Origin: Rhodanobacter thiooxydans
Lineage (GTDB): Bacteria > Pseudomonadota > Gammaproteobacteria > Xanthomonadales > Rhodanobacteraceae
Reading direction: 5' to 3'
Assembly: GCF_021545845.1 (NCBI RefSeq)
Contig: NZ_CP088923.1
Location: 620,001 to 684,000, forward strand
DNA: 64,000 nucleotides
The notes under the pieces were generated by a model that saw only the letters and a program-made list of their open reading frames with translations, was not told where the DNA came from and did no database searches. The position numbers and the translations under genes are program-made. This document shows positions 17,021 through 26,506 of this stretch, piece by piece. How positions within the stretch are numbered: position 1 is the stretch's first letter; each line of letters opens with the position of its first letter.

Positions 17021-19351
17021 ATGTCCCGCATGCTCATCCAGCCTATCCTGCGTACCGCCGCGCTTGCCCTCGCGGTGGCCCTGGCCGCCTGCGCCAGCCT
17101 GCCGCCGCCGCATGACGACGGCGCGCTGCAGCGCGAGGCAATGGCCGGCACGCAGAACCCGGTGCCGGCGCCGCTGCCGTTGAACAACGAGGGCGGCAGC
17201 CGCGGCGCGAGCGCGGCGACCGCCGAGGTCAGCCACGGCAGCGGCCGCTTCATCCGGCCCGGCGCGCTGGCCACGCCGCGTCCGGTGGCGAGCGGCAACG
17301 GCGCGGTCACCTTCAACTTCGAGAACCAGCCGGTGCAGGCGGTGGTCAAGGCGATCCTCGGCGACCTGCTCAAGCAGAACTACACCATCGTGCCCGGCGT
17401 GCAGGGCAACATCTCGTTCGCCACCTCCGAACCGGTCGACGCCAGCCAGGCGCTGCCGATCCTGGAGACGCTGCTGTCGTGGACCGGCAACGCGCTGGTG
17501 CGTCGCGACGGCGGCTACGTGGTGATGCCGCAGAAGGATGCGGTGGCCGGCAACCTGGTGCCCAGCCTCGGCGCCAGTGCGCCTGCGGGCGGCCTGCAGG
17601 CGCGGCTGTTCCCGCTGCACTACATCTCCGCCACCGAGATGCAGAAGCTGATCAAGCCGTTCGCGCGGCCCGACGCCACCTTGCTGGTGGATCCGGCGCG
17701 CAACCTGCTGGTGATGTCCGGCACGCCGCAGGAACTGGCGAACTACCAGAGCATGGTGCGTACGTTCGACGTCGACTGGCTGCGCGGCATGTCGGTGGGC
17801 GTGTTCAACCTGCAGTACGCGAACGTCGGCGAGCTGATGCCGAAGCTGGACGCGATGTTCGGCGAGCATGGCAACACCCCGCTGGCCGGCATGCTGCGCT
17901 TCATCCCGATCGAGCGCACCAACGCGCTGGTGGTGATCAGCACCCAGAGCGACTACCTGCAGGAAGTCGGCGACTGGATCGCCCGCATCGACCGCGGCGG
18001 CGGCAACGAGCCGCAGCTGTTCGTCTACGACGTGCGCAACATCAAGGCGTCGGACCTGGCGAAGTACCTGGCGCAGATCTACGCCAACGGCGCCGGCAGC
18101 GGCGGTGACAACGGCGGCCAGGTCGGGCCGGGGCTGACCGGTGTCACCCTGGGCAGTGCCGAGAACGCCGGCGCGACCAGCATGGGCAGCACCGCCGGCG
18201 GTTTCGGCAACCCGGTCGACGCCTCGCGCGGTGGCGGCCAGGTCAACAGTGGCATGGGCAGCGGCGGCTTCGGCGCCACCGGTGGCGGCCGTGACAGTGG
18301 CGCCGCGGCCGGCCGCTTCGGCAGCAGCTCCGCCGGTTTTGGCGGCAACCCGGTCGGCGGCGGCAACGGTGCGGCCAGCGAGGCGCAGTACAGCTCCAGC
18401 GACGGCAGCGTGCGGATCAGCTCGGTCGACGGCAGCAACCAGCTGCTGGTGCGCGCGCGCCCGTCGCAGTGGGAGGAGATCAAGACGGCGATCAGCAAGC
18501 TCGACAACGTGCCGCTGCAGGTGCAGATCGAGACGCGCATCCTCGAGGTCAATCTCACCGGCGAGTTCCAGTTCGGCGTGCAGTGGTACCTGGAGGGGCT
18601 GACCGGCAGTACCGGCAGCACCTCGAACGGCACGTTCGTGCCGGGCCAGCCCTACCGCCACCGCCAGCTGGGCCTGGGCCAGGGCGGCAACGCGTTCGGT
18701 GGCGAGCCGTTCTTTTACTCTTTCCTCAACAGCGACCTGCAGGTCGCCGTGCGCGCGATGGAGACCAGCGGCAACACCAAGACGCTGTCGGCGCCGTCGA
18801 TGGTGGTGATGAACAACCAGGTGGCCAGTATCGCGGTCGGCAACCAGATCCCGATCAACCAGACCAGCGTGAACACCGGCATCGGCACCACCACCAGCTA
18901 CAGCCAGGTCAACTACCTGAGTACCGGCGTGATCCTCAACGTGCAGCCGCGGATCAATCCCGGCGGTCTGGTTTACATGAACATCAGCCAGGAAGTCAGC
19001 CAGGCCGACAAGTCGGTGCCGCTGGTCAACGGCAATCCGGCCATCTCGCAGCGCAAGCTGGCCACCCAGGTCGCCGTGCAGAGCGGTCAGACCGTGCTGC
19101 TCGGCGGCCTGATCCAGCAGGCCGAGGGCAATACCGACACCGGCATCCCGGGGCTCAACCGCGTGCCGGTGCTGGGTCGGCTGTTCGGCAGCACCAACCG
19201 CAGCCGCAACCGCACCGAGCTGATCGTGCTGATCACGCCGCGGGTGATCCGCGGCGGCGCGGACGCCAAGCAGATCACCGACGACTACCAGAGCAAGTTC
19301 GAGTCGCTGGAGCCGCTGCGCACGCCGGCCGGCGCCGGCACGAAGCCGTAG
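17021..19351 (+). CDS. gspD: Type II secretion secretin GspD
   Basis: 776 residues from ATG 17021, 3 bp after gspN. The outer-membrane channel. The signal peptide ends in a lipobox (ALAVALAAC|AS), so it is a lipoprotein and may reach the outer membrane without a separate pilotin. N0-N3 periplasmic domains follow (from about residue 95, FNFENQPVQAVVKAILGDLL), then a Gly/Ser-rich insert in N3 (about 370-450), then the secretin barrel with SAPSMVVMNNQVASIAVGNQIP, VPVLGRLFGSTNRSRNRTEL and LIVLITPRVI. The Gly-rich N3 loop is typical but long. Last gene of the operon. Confidence 0.96.
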   Translation: MSRMLIQPILRTAALALAVALAACASLPPPHDDGALQREAMAGTQNPVPAPLPLNNEGGSRGASAATAEVSHGSGRFIRPGALATPRPVASGNGAVTFNFENQPVQAVVKAILGDLLKQNYTIVPGVQGNISFATSEPVDASQALPILETLLSWTGNALVRRDGGYVVMPQKDAVAGNLVPSLGASAPAGGLQARLFPLHYISATEMQKLIKPFARPDATLLVDPARNLLVMSGTPQELANYQSMVRTFDVDWLRGMSVGVFNLQYANVGELMPKLDAMFGEHGNTPLAGMLRFIPIERTNALVVISTQSDYLQEVGDWIARIDRGGGNEPQLFVYDVRNIKASDLAKYLAQIYANGAGSGGDNGGQVGPGLTGVTLGSAENAGATSMGSTAGGFGNPVDASRGGGQVNSGMGSGGFGATGGGRDSGAAAGRFGSSSAGFGGNPVGGGNGAASEAQYSSSDGSVRISSVDGSNQLLVRARPSQWEEIKTAISKLDNVPLQVQIETRILEVNLTGEFQFGVQWYLEGLTGSTGSTSNGTFVPGQPYRHRQLGLGQGGNAFGGEPFFYSFLNSDLQVAVRAMETSGNTKTLSAPSMVVMNNQVASIAVGNQIPINQTSVNTGIGTTTSYSQVNYLSTGVILNVQPRINPGGLVYMNISQEVSQADKSVPLVNGNPAISQRKLATQVAVQSGQTVLLGGLIQQAEGNTDTGIPGLNRVPVLGRLFGSTNRSRNRTELIVLITPRVIRGGADAKQITDDYQSKFESLEPLRTPAGAGTKP

Positions 19352-19360
19352 CGGGCGATC

Positions 19361-19381
19361 GCCCCGGCACGCTGCCGGGGC
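19361..19381 (+). terminator. Hairpin after gspD
   Basis: GCCCCGGCA (19361-19369) pairs perfectly with TGCCGGGGC (19373-19381) around a 3-nt loop, 9 nt after the gspD stop. There is no T-run, so it is either a weak or Rho-assisted terminator or an mRNA-end stabiliser. hrpB begins only 33 bp further on. Confidence 0.4.
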
Positions 19382-19414
19382 AGCCGTACGGCGGCGCCCG
19401 CTATCATCCGCGCG

Positions 19415-22159
19415 ATGAGTGCGCCGCCTTCGTTCCCGATCACCCCGCTGCTGCCCGAGATCCGCGCATCGCTGGAAGCGGTGCCGCGACTGGTGCTGGA
19501 GGCGCCGCCGGGCGCCGGCAAGACCACCCAGGTGCCGCTGGCCCTGCTCGATGCGCCGTGGCTGGCCGGACAGAAGATCGTGATGCTGGAGCCACGCCGG
19601 ATCGCCGCGCGCGCCGCCGCGCAGTTCATGGCGCAGCAGCTCGGCGAGGCGGTCGGGCAGACCGTCGGCTACCGCATCCGCTTCGAGTCGAAGGTGGGCG
19701 CGGCCACGCGCATCGAGGTGGTCACCGAGGGCATCCTCACCCGGCTGATCCAGCACGATCCGGAACTGGCCGGCATCGGCGCGATCGTGTTCGACGAGTT
19801 CCACGAACGCCACCTCGCCGGCGACCTCGGCGCCGCGCTGGCGCTGGAGGTGCAGGCCACGCTGCGGCCGCAGCTGCGCCTGCTGGTGATGTCGGCCACG
19901 CTGGACGGCGAGCGCATCGCACGCTGGCTGGACGCGCCGCGCCTCACCAGTCCCGGGCGCAGCTTCCCGGTGCGCATCGAGTATCCGCCGGCGCGCGCGC
20001 AGGAGACGCTCGAACACCAGCTCGCCCGCGTCGCGCGGCAGGCGCTGGAAGAGAACGACGGCGACGTGCTGGCGTTCCTGCCAGGGCGGCGCGAGATCGC
20101 GCGGGCGCAGGCGCTGCTGGCGCAGACACTCCCCTTTCCCTCCGGGGCCGCATCGCTTCACCGGGACAACGCCCACAAAGGGGCGCTGCTGGCGCAGACA
20201 TTCCCCTCTCCCTTCGGGAGAGGGGTTGGGGGAGAGGGTACGGGCGGAGCGCGGCATCACGCTCCGTCCGAACCCTCATCCGCCCCTGACGGGGCACCTT
20301 CTCCCGAAGGGAGAAGGAACAGCATGGCTATCGACATCGTGCCGCTGCACGGCGAGCTGTCGCTGGCCGAGCAGCAAGCCGCGCTGGCGCCGGCTGAAGC
20401 GGGCACACGGCGCATCGTGCTGGCGACCAACGTGGCCGAGTCCAGCGTCACCCTGCCGGGCATCCGCGCGGTGGTCGACGGCGGGCTGGCGCGCGAGCCG
20501 CGCTTCCATCCGAACTCCGGCTTCACCCGGCTGGAAACCGTGGCCATTTCGCAGGCCTCAGCCGACCAGCGCGCCGGCCGCGCGGGGCGCGTGGCCGCGG
20601 GCACGGCGTACCGGCTGTGGCCGCAAAGCAGGCGACTCGACCCAGCGCGCAGCGCGGAGATCGCGCAGGCGGAACTGTCCGGCCTGGCGCTGGAACTGGC
20701 CGCCTGGGGTAGCGACGAGCTGCGCTGGCTGGACCCGCCACCGCCCGGCGCGCTGGCACAGGCGCGCGAGCTGCTGACGGATCTTGCTGCGCTGGACGCC
20801 GATGGCCGCATCACCGCGCTGGGCCGGCGCATGCTGGAACTCGGCGCCACGCCGCGGCTCGGTGCCGCCGCCCTGCGCGCGCCGCCGGAGCTGCGCGCAC
20901 TGATCGCCGATCTGCTGGCCTTGATGGAGGCGCGTTCGCCGCTGCGCGGCAGGCAGGCGCGCAACGATGATTTCCGCGCACGGGTGGCTGTGCTGCACGC
21001 GTGGCGCGACCGCCGCGGCGGCCTGCCGCGCGGCGATGCTGACGGCGGCGCGCTGGCGGCGATCGAGCAGGCCAGCAAGGGCTGGCGTCGACGCCTGGAG
21101 CTGCGCAGCGCCGCCAGCGGCGGTCGCTCCAGCGCATCCTGCGCCCGCGACACTGGGTCATCCCTGACCGGCGCGCCGGACAGCCACGTGGTCGGCGACC
21201 TGCTGCTGCACGCCTTTCCCGACCGCATCGCGCGCCGCGACGAGGCCAACCCGCTGCGCTACACGCTGGCCAATGGCCGCGGCGCGCGCCTGCACGAGCA
21301 CACCGCGCTGCTCGGCGAACCATGGCTGGTGGTGCTGGACCTGCGCCTGGAAGCGCGCGACAGCCTGGTGTTCGCCGCCGCGCCGTTCGACCCGCGCGTG
21401 CTGGAGCGCGACTTCCCGCTGCGCTTCACCCGCGAGCGCACGCTGCGCTGGAACGATGAGCGCGGCGCCGCCGAGGCGTTCGACGAGCGCCGCTTCGGCG
21501 CGATCGTGCTGGAGCGGCGCAGCGTGCCGGTGAAACCCGCCGATGCGCTGCCCGCATTGTTGGCCGCCGTGCGCGCACGGGGTCTCGATGTGCTGCCGTG
21601 GAGCGAGCATGCGCGGCGGCTGCGCGCACGCATGCAGGCGCTGCGCGCGTGGATGCCCGAGCTGGGCCTGCCCGATGTTTCCGATGCCGCCTTGCTGGCC
21701 TCGCTGGAGGGCTGGCTGGCGCCGTACCTCGAGGGCAGGCACCGCCTCGCTGCGCTCGCTGCGGAGGAACTGACGCAGGCGCTGGTCTCGCGGCTGGACC
21801 ACGCGCAGCGCCGCACGCTCGACACGCAGGCGCCGGAAAGCCTGCAGGTGCCGAGCGGGCAGCAGCGCCGGCTGGAGTACAGCGAAGACCAGCCGCCGGT
21901 GCTGGCGGTGAAGCTGCAGGAACTGTTCGGCCTGGCCGACACGCCGTGCGTGGGCGGCGGGCGCATCCCGGTCACCCTGCACCTGCTGTCGCCCGCAGGC
22001 CGGCCGATCCAGGTGACCCAGGACCTGAAGGGCTTCTGGGAACGCACCTACCCGGAGGTGAAGAAGGAACTGAAGGGCCGCTACCCGCGCCACCCGTGGC
22101 CGGACGACCCGTGGACCGCCACGCCCACGCATCGCGCCAAGCCACGCGGGCGGCATTGA
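19415..22159 (+). CDS. hrpB: ATP-dependent helicase HrpB
   Basis: 914 residues, longer than the usual 800-850. DExH-box RNA helicase-like protein: Walker A APPGAGKTTQ (about residue 31), LEPRRIAARA, DEFHERH (motif II), MSATLDGERI (III) and SADQRAGRAGR (VI); HrpB-specific C-terminal domain ending GRYPRHPWPDDP. Between ARAQALLAQ and IDIVPLHGELS (residues about 238-305) lies an insert encoded by palindromic repeat DNA (20129-20322) that adds roughly 65 residues in frame between motifs III and IV. Cellular role of HrpB is poorly defined even in E. coli. Confidence 0.93.
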   Translation: MSAPPSFPITPLLPEIRASLEAVPRLVLEAPPGAGKTTQVPLALLDAPWLAGQKIVMLEPRRIAARAAAQFMAQQLGEAVGQTVGYRIRFESKVGAATRIEVVTEGILTRLIQHDPELAGIGAIVFDEFHERHLAGDLGAALALEVQATLRPQLRLLVMSATLDGERIARWLDAPRLTSPGRSFPVRIEYPPARAQETLEHQLARVARQALEENDGDVLAFLPGRREIARAQALLAQTLPFPSGAASLHRDNAHKGALLAQTFPSPFGRGVGGEGTGGARHHAPSEPSSAPDGAPSPEGRRNSMAIDIVPLHGELSLAEQQAALAPAEAGTRRIVLATNVAESSVTLPGIRAVVDGGLAREPRFHPNSGFTRLETVAISQASADQRAGRAGRVAAGTAYRLWPQSRRLDPARSAEIAQAELSGLALELAAWGSDELRWLDPPPPGALAQARELLTDLAALDADGRITALGRRMLELGATPRLGAAALRAPPELRALIADLLALMEARSPLRGRQARNDDFRARVAVLHAWRDRRGGLPRGDADGGALAAIEQASKGWRRRLELRSAASGGRSSASCARDTGSSLTGAPDSHVVGDLLLHAFPDRIARRDEANPLRYTLANGRGARLHEHTALLGEPWLVVLDLRLEARDSLVFAAAPFDPRVLERDFPLRFTRERTLRWNDERGAAEAFDERRFGAIVLERRSVPVKPADALPALLAAVRARGLDVLPWSEHARRLRARMQALRAWMPELGLPDVSDAALLASLEGWLAPYLEGRHRLAALAAEELTQALVSRLDHAQRRTLDTQAPESLQVPSGQQRRLEYSEDQPPVLAVKLQELFGLADTPCVGGGRIPVTLHLLSPAGRPIQVTQDLKGFWERTYPEVKKELKGRYPRHPWPDDPWTATPTHRAKPRGRH
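20129..20322. repeat. Palindromic element read through inside hrpB
   Basis: Contains several stems: CCCCTCTCCC/GGGAGAGGGG around TTC (20203-20225) and CCTTCTCCC/GGGAGAAGG around GAA (20298-20318), with GGAGCG/CGCTCC between them. Two partial copies seem present: an exact 18-nt direct repeat (20111-20128 and 20183-20200) precedes similar CTCCCCTTTCCCTCC and TTCCCCTCTCCCTTC tracts. The form resembles dispersed REP-like elements of many GC-rich proteobacteria. It has no stop in the hrpB frame. Confidence 0.8.
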
Positions 22160-22192
22160 CCCACCGATGAGCGTGGCGCATGCGGCGCAGTT

Positions 22193-24922
22193 GTGTACCA
22201 TCGCCGGTCACGGCATCGCGTGGTGAATCCCTTGCCCCGGAACAAGGACTACGACGAAGACCAACCGACGGCGGCCAACGGCCGTGGCGAGCCCGATGCC
22301 GCGTTTCCTGTGCCATCGCCGTGGCGCCTGACGAGCTGGCTGTGGAGCCTGCTGGCGCTGCTGTCGGGGCTGGCGCTGACCGTGTTCATCCATCAGCAGC
22401 AGCAGCAGCGGCTGCAGGTCGAGCGCACCTTGATCCGCGACGAGCTGGCCAACAAGGCGCTCGCTTCGCTGCAAGGCCGGCTGCATGCCGCCGAATCGCT
22501 GCTGCGTGCCGCGCAATCGCTGTTCCTCTCCTCCGAGGAGGTGGATGAGGGCGAGTACACCGGCTTCTACGCCAACATGAGCCCGCGCGAACAGTTTCCC
22601 AGCCTGCTCGCGCTGGCCTACGCGCGGCGCGAGCTGCGGCCGGACGGCGAGCACTACATCACCCGCTGGGTCCGGCCGTTGGCCGGCAACGAGAGCGTGG
22701 TCGGGCTCGACGTGGCCACGCAGCCGCACAACTTCGCCAGCCTGCTGGCGTCGCGCGACAGCGACCAGGCGACCCTGTCGGCGCCGTTCCACCCGGTGCA
22801 GCTGATCGGGTCCGGCACGGCCGGCGAAGGCATCACCCTGCGGCTGCCGATCTACAGCTCCGGGTCGCCGCCGCAATCCACCGCGGAGCGACGCACCCGC
22901 ATGCGCGGCTCGATCGCGGCCTCGTTCCGGCTGGAGGGGTTGATCGGCGAGGCGCTGCCCGAGCGGCTGGCGCGCAACCTGCGCCTGCGGGTCAGCGACG
23001 TCAGCGGGTCGCAGGTGGTGTTGCTGTTCGACTCGGATACCGGCCCCTGGTGGTCGGGCGCCGATTACCGCTACGAGCGCAGGCTCGCGTATGGCGGACG
23101 CACGTGGAGCGTCGAGGTGCGCTCGCTGCCGCAGCGTGCCCATCGCCTGATCGGCGGCGGGCGCGGCATCCTGCTGGCCGGCGTGCTGGGCAGCGTGCTG
23201 CTGGCGCTGCTGGTGTACTCGGTCGCCAGTACCGGCCAGCGCGCGCTGGCACAGGGCTGGCGCATGAGCCACCGCTACCGCGAGAGCGAGAAGCGCTTCC
23301 GCGCCCTCAACGACTTACTGCCGGCACTGGTGCTGCTGGCCGAGGCCGCCGACGGTACGATCACCTACGCCAACCAGGCGGCGCGCGACCGCCTCGGCCT
23401 GCGCGTGACCGAGCGCAAGCTGCCCGAGCTGTTCGGCGACCCGGAGCTGCGTACGCAGCTGCAGCAGGACGACACCCGCGGCTGCGGCCGGGTCGACGCG
23501 ATCCTGCGCAACGACGTCGGCGACGGCTTCTGGGCCAGCGTGGCGATCTCGCGGGTGACCCTGAGCGGGCGCAGCAAGCTGCTGCTGGTGGCCAGCGACA
23601 TCAGCGAACAGCGCCAGCTGACTGAGCTGCTGAGTCACCAGACCAGCCACGACGCGCTTACCGAGCTGTACAACCGGCGCGAGTTCGAACGCCGGCTGCA
23701 CCGCGCGCTGGACGCGACCCAGGACGGCGCGCCACTGGCCGTGCTGCTGTATATCGACCTCGACCAGTTCAAGTTGATCAACGACACCTCCGGCCACCTC
23801 GCCGGTGACCAGCTGCTGGCGCAGCTGGCGATCGTGATGCGCAGGCAGCTGGGCGGCACCGACATGTTGGCGCGGCTTGGCGGCGACGAGTTCGGCGTGC
23901 TGGTGACCGAGGTGGCCGATCGCGCGGAAGCCGAACGGATCGCCGAGCGCATGCGCCGCTGCATCGACGGCTACGTGTTCATCTGGGAACAGCGCAGCTA
24001 TATGGTCAGCGCCAGCATCGGCGGGGTCACGATCGACCGCCCCGGCATCCTGGTGAAGAACCTGCTGGCCCAGGCCGACACCGCCTGCTACATGGCCAAG
24101 GAGCTAGGCCGCAATCGCGTGCACTTCTATTCCGAGCGTGATGACCAGACGGTGCGCCGGCACAGCGAGATGGAGTGGGCGAACCGCCTGCGCTGGGCCA
24201 TCGACGAGCACCGCCTGGTGCTCACCTACCAGGAGATCTGGCCGTTGCCGCTGGTCGCCGGCGGCGAGCTGGATGTCGAGGTGCTGCTGCGCTTCCGCGA
24301 GGAATCCGGCCAGCTGGTGGTGCCCGGCGTGTTCATGCCGGCGGCCGAGCGCTACGGCCTGATGCCGGTGGTCGACCGCTGGGTGATCGAGACCACGCTG
24401 GCGAACTTCGACCGGCTGCATCCGGCCGGCAGCGCGCTGCGCATGGTGGCGATCAACCTGTCCGGCGCTAGCGTCGAGGACGAGGAACTGGCCGGCCGCA
24501 TCATCGCGCTGCTGCGGCGCTACCGGGTCGAGCCGTCGCGGGTGTGTTTCGAGATCACCGAGACCGTGGCGGTGCGCGACCTGTCGCAGGTGGTGCGCTT
24601 CATGGAGCAGCTGCGCGCGGTGGGTTGCCGGATCGCGCTGGACGACTTCGGCGCGGGGATGTCCTCGTTCACCTATCTGAAAAACCTGCCGCTGGACATC
24701 ATCAAGATCGACGGCAGCTTCGTGCGCGACATGCTCACCGATCCGGTCAGCCACCTGATGGTCAGGGCGGTCACCGACATCGGCCACCGGCTCGGCCTGG
24801 AAGTGGTTGCCGAATGGGTGGCCGACGCGGAAACCGTGCGCGCGCTGGCGGCGCTGGGCGTGAACCGGGTGCAGGGCTTCAGCCTGCACCGGCCCGAACC
24901 GGCGCTGTTCCAGCGCGACTGA
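22193..24922 (+). CDS. CHASE-PAS-GGDEF-EAL membrane protein (cyclic-di-GMP turnover)
   Basis: Up to 909 residues; the start is uncertain because no early ATG exists (GTG at 22193, 22220 or 22223). Transmembrane helix about 47-65 (LWSLLALLSGLALTVFIH), periplasmic CHASE sensor (about 90-300, with the YANMSPREQFPSLLALAYARR motif), second helix about 325-345, PAS domain (about 365-475), GGDEF domain (RLGGDEFGVLV intact, near residue 562; no RxxD inhibitory site) and EAL domain. The EAL signature is EVL (DVEVLLRF, near 696), but ITET, LDDFGAGMSS, DIIKIDGSFV and AEW are kept, so phosphodiesterase activity remains possible. The CHASE ligand is unknown. Confidence 0.92.
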   Translation: MYHRRSRHRVVNPLPRNKDYDEDQPTAANGRGEPDAAFPVPSPWRLTSWLWSLLALLSGLALTVFIHQQQQQRLQVERTLIRDELANKALASLQGRLHAAESLLRAAQSLFLSSEEVDEGEYTGFYANMSPREQFPSLLALAYARRELRPDGEHYITRWVRPLAGNESVVGLDVATQPHNFASLLASRDSDQATLSAPFHPVQLIGSGTAGEGITLRLPIYSSGSPPQSTAERRTRMRGSIAASFRLEGLIGEALPERLARNLRLRVSDVSGSQVVLLFDSDTGPWWSGADYRYERRLAYGGRTWSVEVRSLPQRAHRLIGGGRGILLAGVLGSVLLALLVYSVASTGQRALAQGWRMSHRYRESEKRFRALNDLLPALVLLAEAADGTITYANQAARDRLGLRVTERKLPELFGDPELRTQLQQDDTRGCGRVDAILRNDVGDGFWASVAISRVTLSGRSKLLLVASDISEQRQLTELLSHQTSHDALTELYNRREFERRLHRALDATQDGAPLAVLLYIDLDQFKLINDTSGHLAGDQLLAQLAIVMRRQLGGTDMLARLGGDEFGVLVTEVADRAEAERIAERMRRCIDGYVFIWEQRSYMVSASIGGVTIDRPGILVKNLLAQADTACYMAKELGRNRVHFYSERDDQTVRRHSEMEWANRLRWAIDEHRLVLTYQEIWPLPLVAGGELDVEVLLRFREESGQLVVPGVFMPAAERYGLMPVVDRWVIETTLANFDRLHPAGSALRMVAINLSGASVEDEELAGRIIALLRRYRVEPSRVCFEITETVAVRDLSQVVRFMEQLRAVGCRIALDDFGAGMSSFTYLKNLPLDIIKIDGSFVRDMLTDPVSHLMVRAVTDIGHRLGLEVVAEWVADAETVRALAALGVNRVQGFSLHRPEPALFQRD

Positions 24923-24943
24923 GGCGGCGCTGCCGGCGTCCGC

Positions 24944-26338
24944 TCAGCGGGCGGCGCTGCTCGCGGCCGCTGCCGGCGAACGCTCGAAGCTGCCGGCGTC
25001 GCCGGGGAACACCACCGGGCTCTCGTAGCCGTCGGCGGAGACCGCCGACACGCCGAAGAACCAGTCGTCGATCACCACGTCCTGCAGTATCGCGTGGTCG
25101 ACGTCGCCCACCGCAAGTGCGTGCTGCCATTGCGCCGCGGTGGTGTCGCGCCAGTGCACCCGGTAGCCGGCGGCGCCGGGCACCTTGCGCCACTTCAGCG
25201 TGGTGTCGGTGGCCACGGCGCCGGCGATGTCGATGCCGGTCGGCGGCGCCGGCGCGCGGCTCAGCGCGGCCATGGCGATGATGTTCAGGGCGGTGACGCG
25301 GGCGAGGTAGCGAAAGTCGATGCCGTCGATGGTGTCGCCGTAACGGACACCGCCCTCGCTGCGCAGGTCCTGGTGCTGCCGGGTGTAGTTCTCGTGTGCC
25401 TCGGTGACTCGCACTGCGGGGTAACCCGCTTCCAGCAACGGCACCTGGTCGCCGCCGCGGCCGTAGCGGTCGGTGCGATAGACCATGGCCACGCGGAAGT
25501 CGGGCAGGTAGTTGCCGGCGAGGCGGTCGAGGTAGCGGGCGAGATTGCGCGAAGGCGAATCCACCTCGCCACCGTGGTAGCGGCGATAGTTCGCCTGGGC
25601 CGGCGTCTCGTTGCTCTTGGTGCCCTCGGAGAACACCCGCACCGTGGTGTTGTCGGTCACCCCGTTCTGGCCCTGACTGTTGCCCACGATGTCGTTGTTG
25701 AGATCGGCTTCCACCTGCCAGCCCTGCGCGACCGCGTAGTCGGCCAGCACCTTGCCGCCGTACAGGCCCTGCTCCTCGCCGGACAGCGCGGCGAACACCA
25801 GGGTGGCGTCGTTGTCCTGCTTCGACAGCAGCCGCGCGGCCTCGATCACGGCGGCCACGCCGGAGGCGTCGTCGTTGGCGCCGGGCGCATCGCTGCTGGC
25901 GTTCATTACGTCGCTGACGCGCGAGTCGAGGTGGCCGCTCATCACGATCACCCGCTGCGGGTCGCGCTGGCCGCGCTTGATCGCGACCACCTCCATCACC
26001 TCGGTGGGCACGGGGATGCGCTTGCCGCTGAATACCTGCGCGGGCGTGACCACCTCGATGCAGCCGCCGCAATCACGCGAGATCGCCTCGAAGCGCGCCT
26101 TCACCCAGCGTCGCGCGGCGCCGATGCCGCGGGTGTCGGACTTCGTGTCGGACAGCGTGTGGCGGGTGCCGAAGCCGACCAGCCTGGTGATCGTGGCACG
26201 CAGTTCCGCCTCGCTGGGAGCCTGGGCCAATGCGTGCAGCGCCGGCTGTTCGTGCGACATCGCCGGCGGGGTTTGCGCCGGTACGGCGGTCGCGGGGGCC
26301 AGCAGGGCGGCCAGAAGCAGAGGGGTGATCCGGGGCAT
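24944..26338 (-). CDS. Exported M28 family zinc aminopeptidase
   Basis: 464 residues from ATG 26338 (a GTG 9 nt upstream is possible). The signal peptide is MPRITPLLLAALLAPATAVPAQ. The M28 di-zinc core is complete: VMSGHLDSR, GANDDASGVAAVIEAARLL, AALSGEEQGLYGG with the catalytic Glu-Glu pair, ADLNNDIVGN and VTEAHENYTRQHQ. A fibronectin-like beta domain (about 370-455, TLKWRKVPGAAGYRVHWRDT) ends the protein. Probably a secreted or periplasmic aminopeptidase; secretion by the type II system encoded nearby is an inference. It lies downstream of the S53 peptidase on the same strand. Confidence 0.93.
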   Translation of the reverse strand: MPRITPLLLAALLAPATAVPAQTPPAMSHEQPALHALAQAPSEAELRATITRLVGFGTRHTLSDTKSDTRGIGAARRWVKARFEAISRDCGGCIEVVTPAQVFSGKRIPVPTEVMEVVAIKRGQRDPQRVIVMSGHLDSRVSDVMNASSDAPGANDDASGVAAVIEAARLLSKQDNDATLVFAALSGEEQGLYGGKVLADYAVAQGWQVEADLNNDIVGNSQGQNGVTDNTTVRVFSEGTKSNETPAQANYRRYHGGEVDSPSRNLARYLDRLAGNYLPDFRVAMVYRTDRYGRGGDQVPLLEAGYPAVRVTEAHENYTRQHQDLRSEGGVRYGDTIDGIDFRYLARVTALNIIAMAALSRAPAPPTGIDIAGAVATDTTLKWRKVPGAAGYRVHWRDTTAAQWQHALAVGDVDHAILQDVVIDDWFFGVSAVSADGYESPVVFPGDAGSFERSPAAAASSAAR

Positions 26339-26421
26339 CGCGCGCACTCATCGTCGGCGGAGTCCGCACCATACAATGCCAGCGCGACTTGTCGGCACCC
26401 GTTCGTGCCGTCCATCGGCAA

Positions 26422-26449
26422 GCAGCCCGGTCGTTGCCGACCGGGCTGC
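26422..26449. terminator. Hairpin downstream of the S53 peptidase
   Basis: GCAGCCCGGTCG (26422-26433) and CGACCGGGCTGC (26438-26449) form a perfect 12-bp stem with a 4-nt loop in the 168-bp gap between the two peptidase genes. No T-run on either side; a termination or RNA-stability role is inferred from position. Confidence 0.45.
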
Positions 26450-26506
26450 GGGTCCGTGCGTTCATCGCCGATGCGCGTCCATGCGCACCGCGGGCTTGCC
26501 AGCCGC

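Noticed and set aside
16220..20260. A 1346-codon open frame on the minus strand opposite gspN-gspD-hrpB
   Set aside because: High GC creates long antisense frames. Its translation is low-complexity (Arg, Ala, Gln, His-rich) with no domain, while the plus strand encodes clear secretion proteins.
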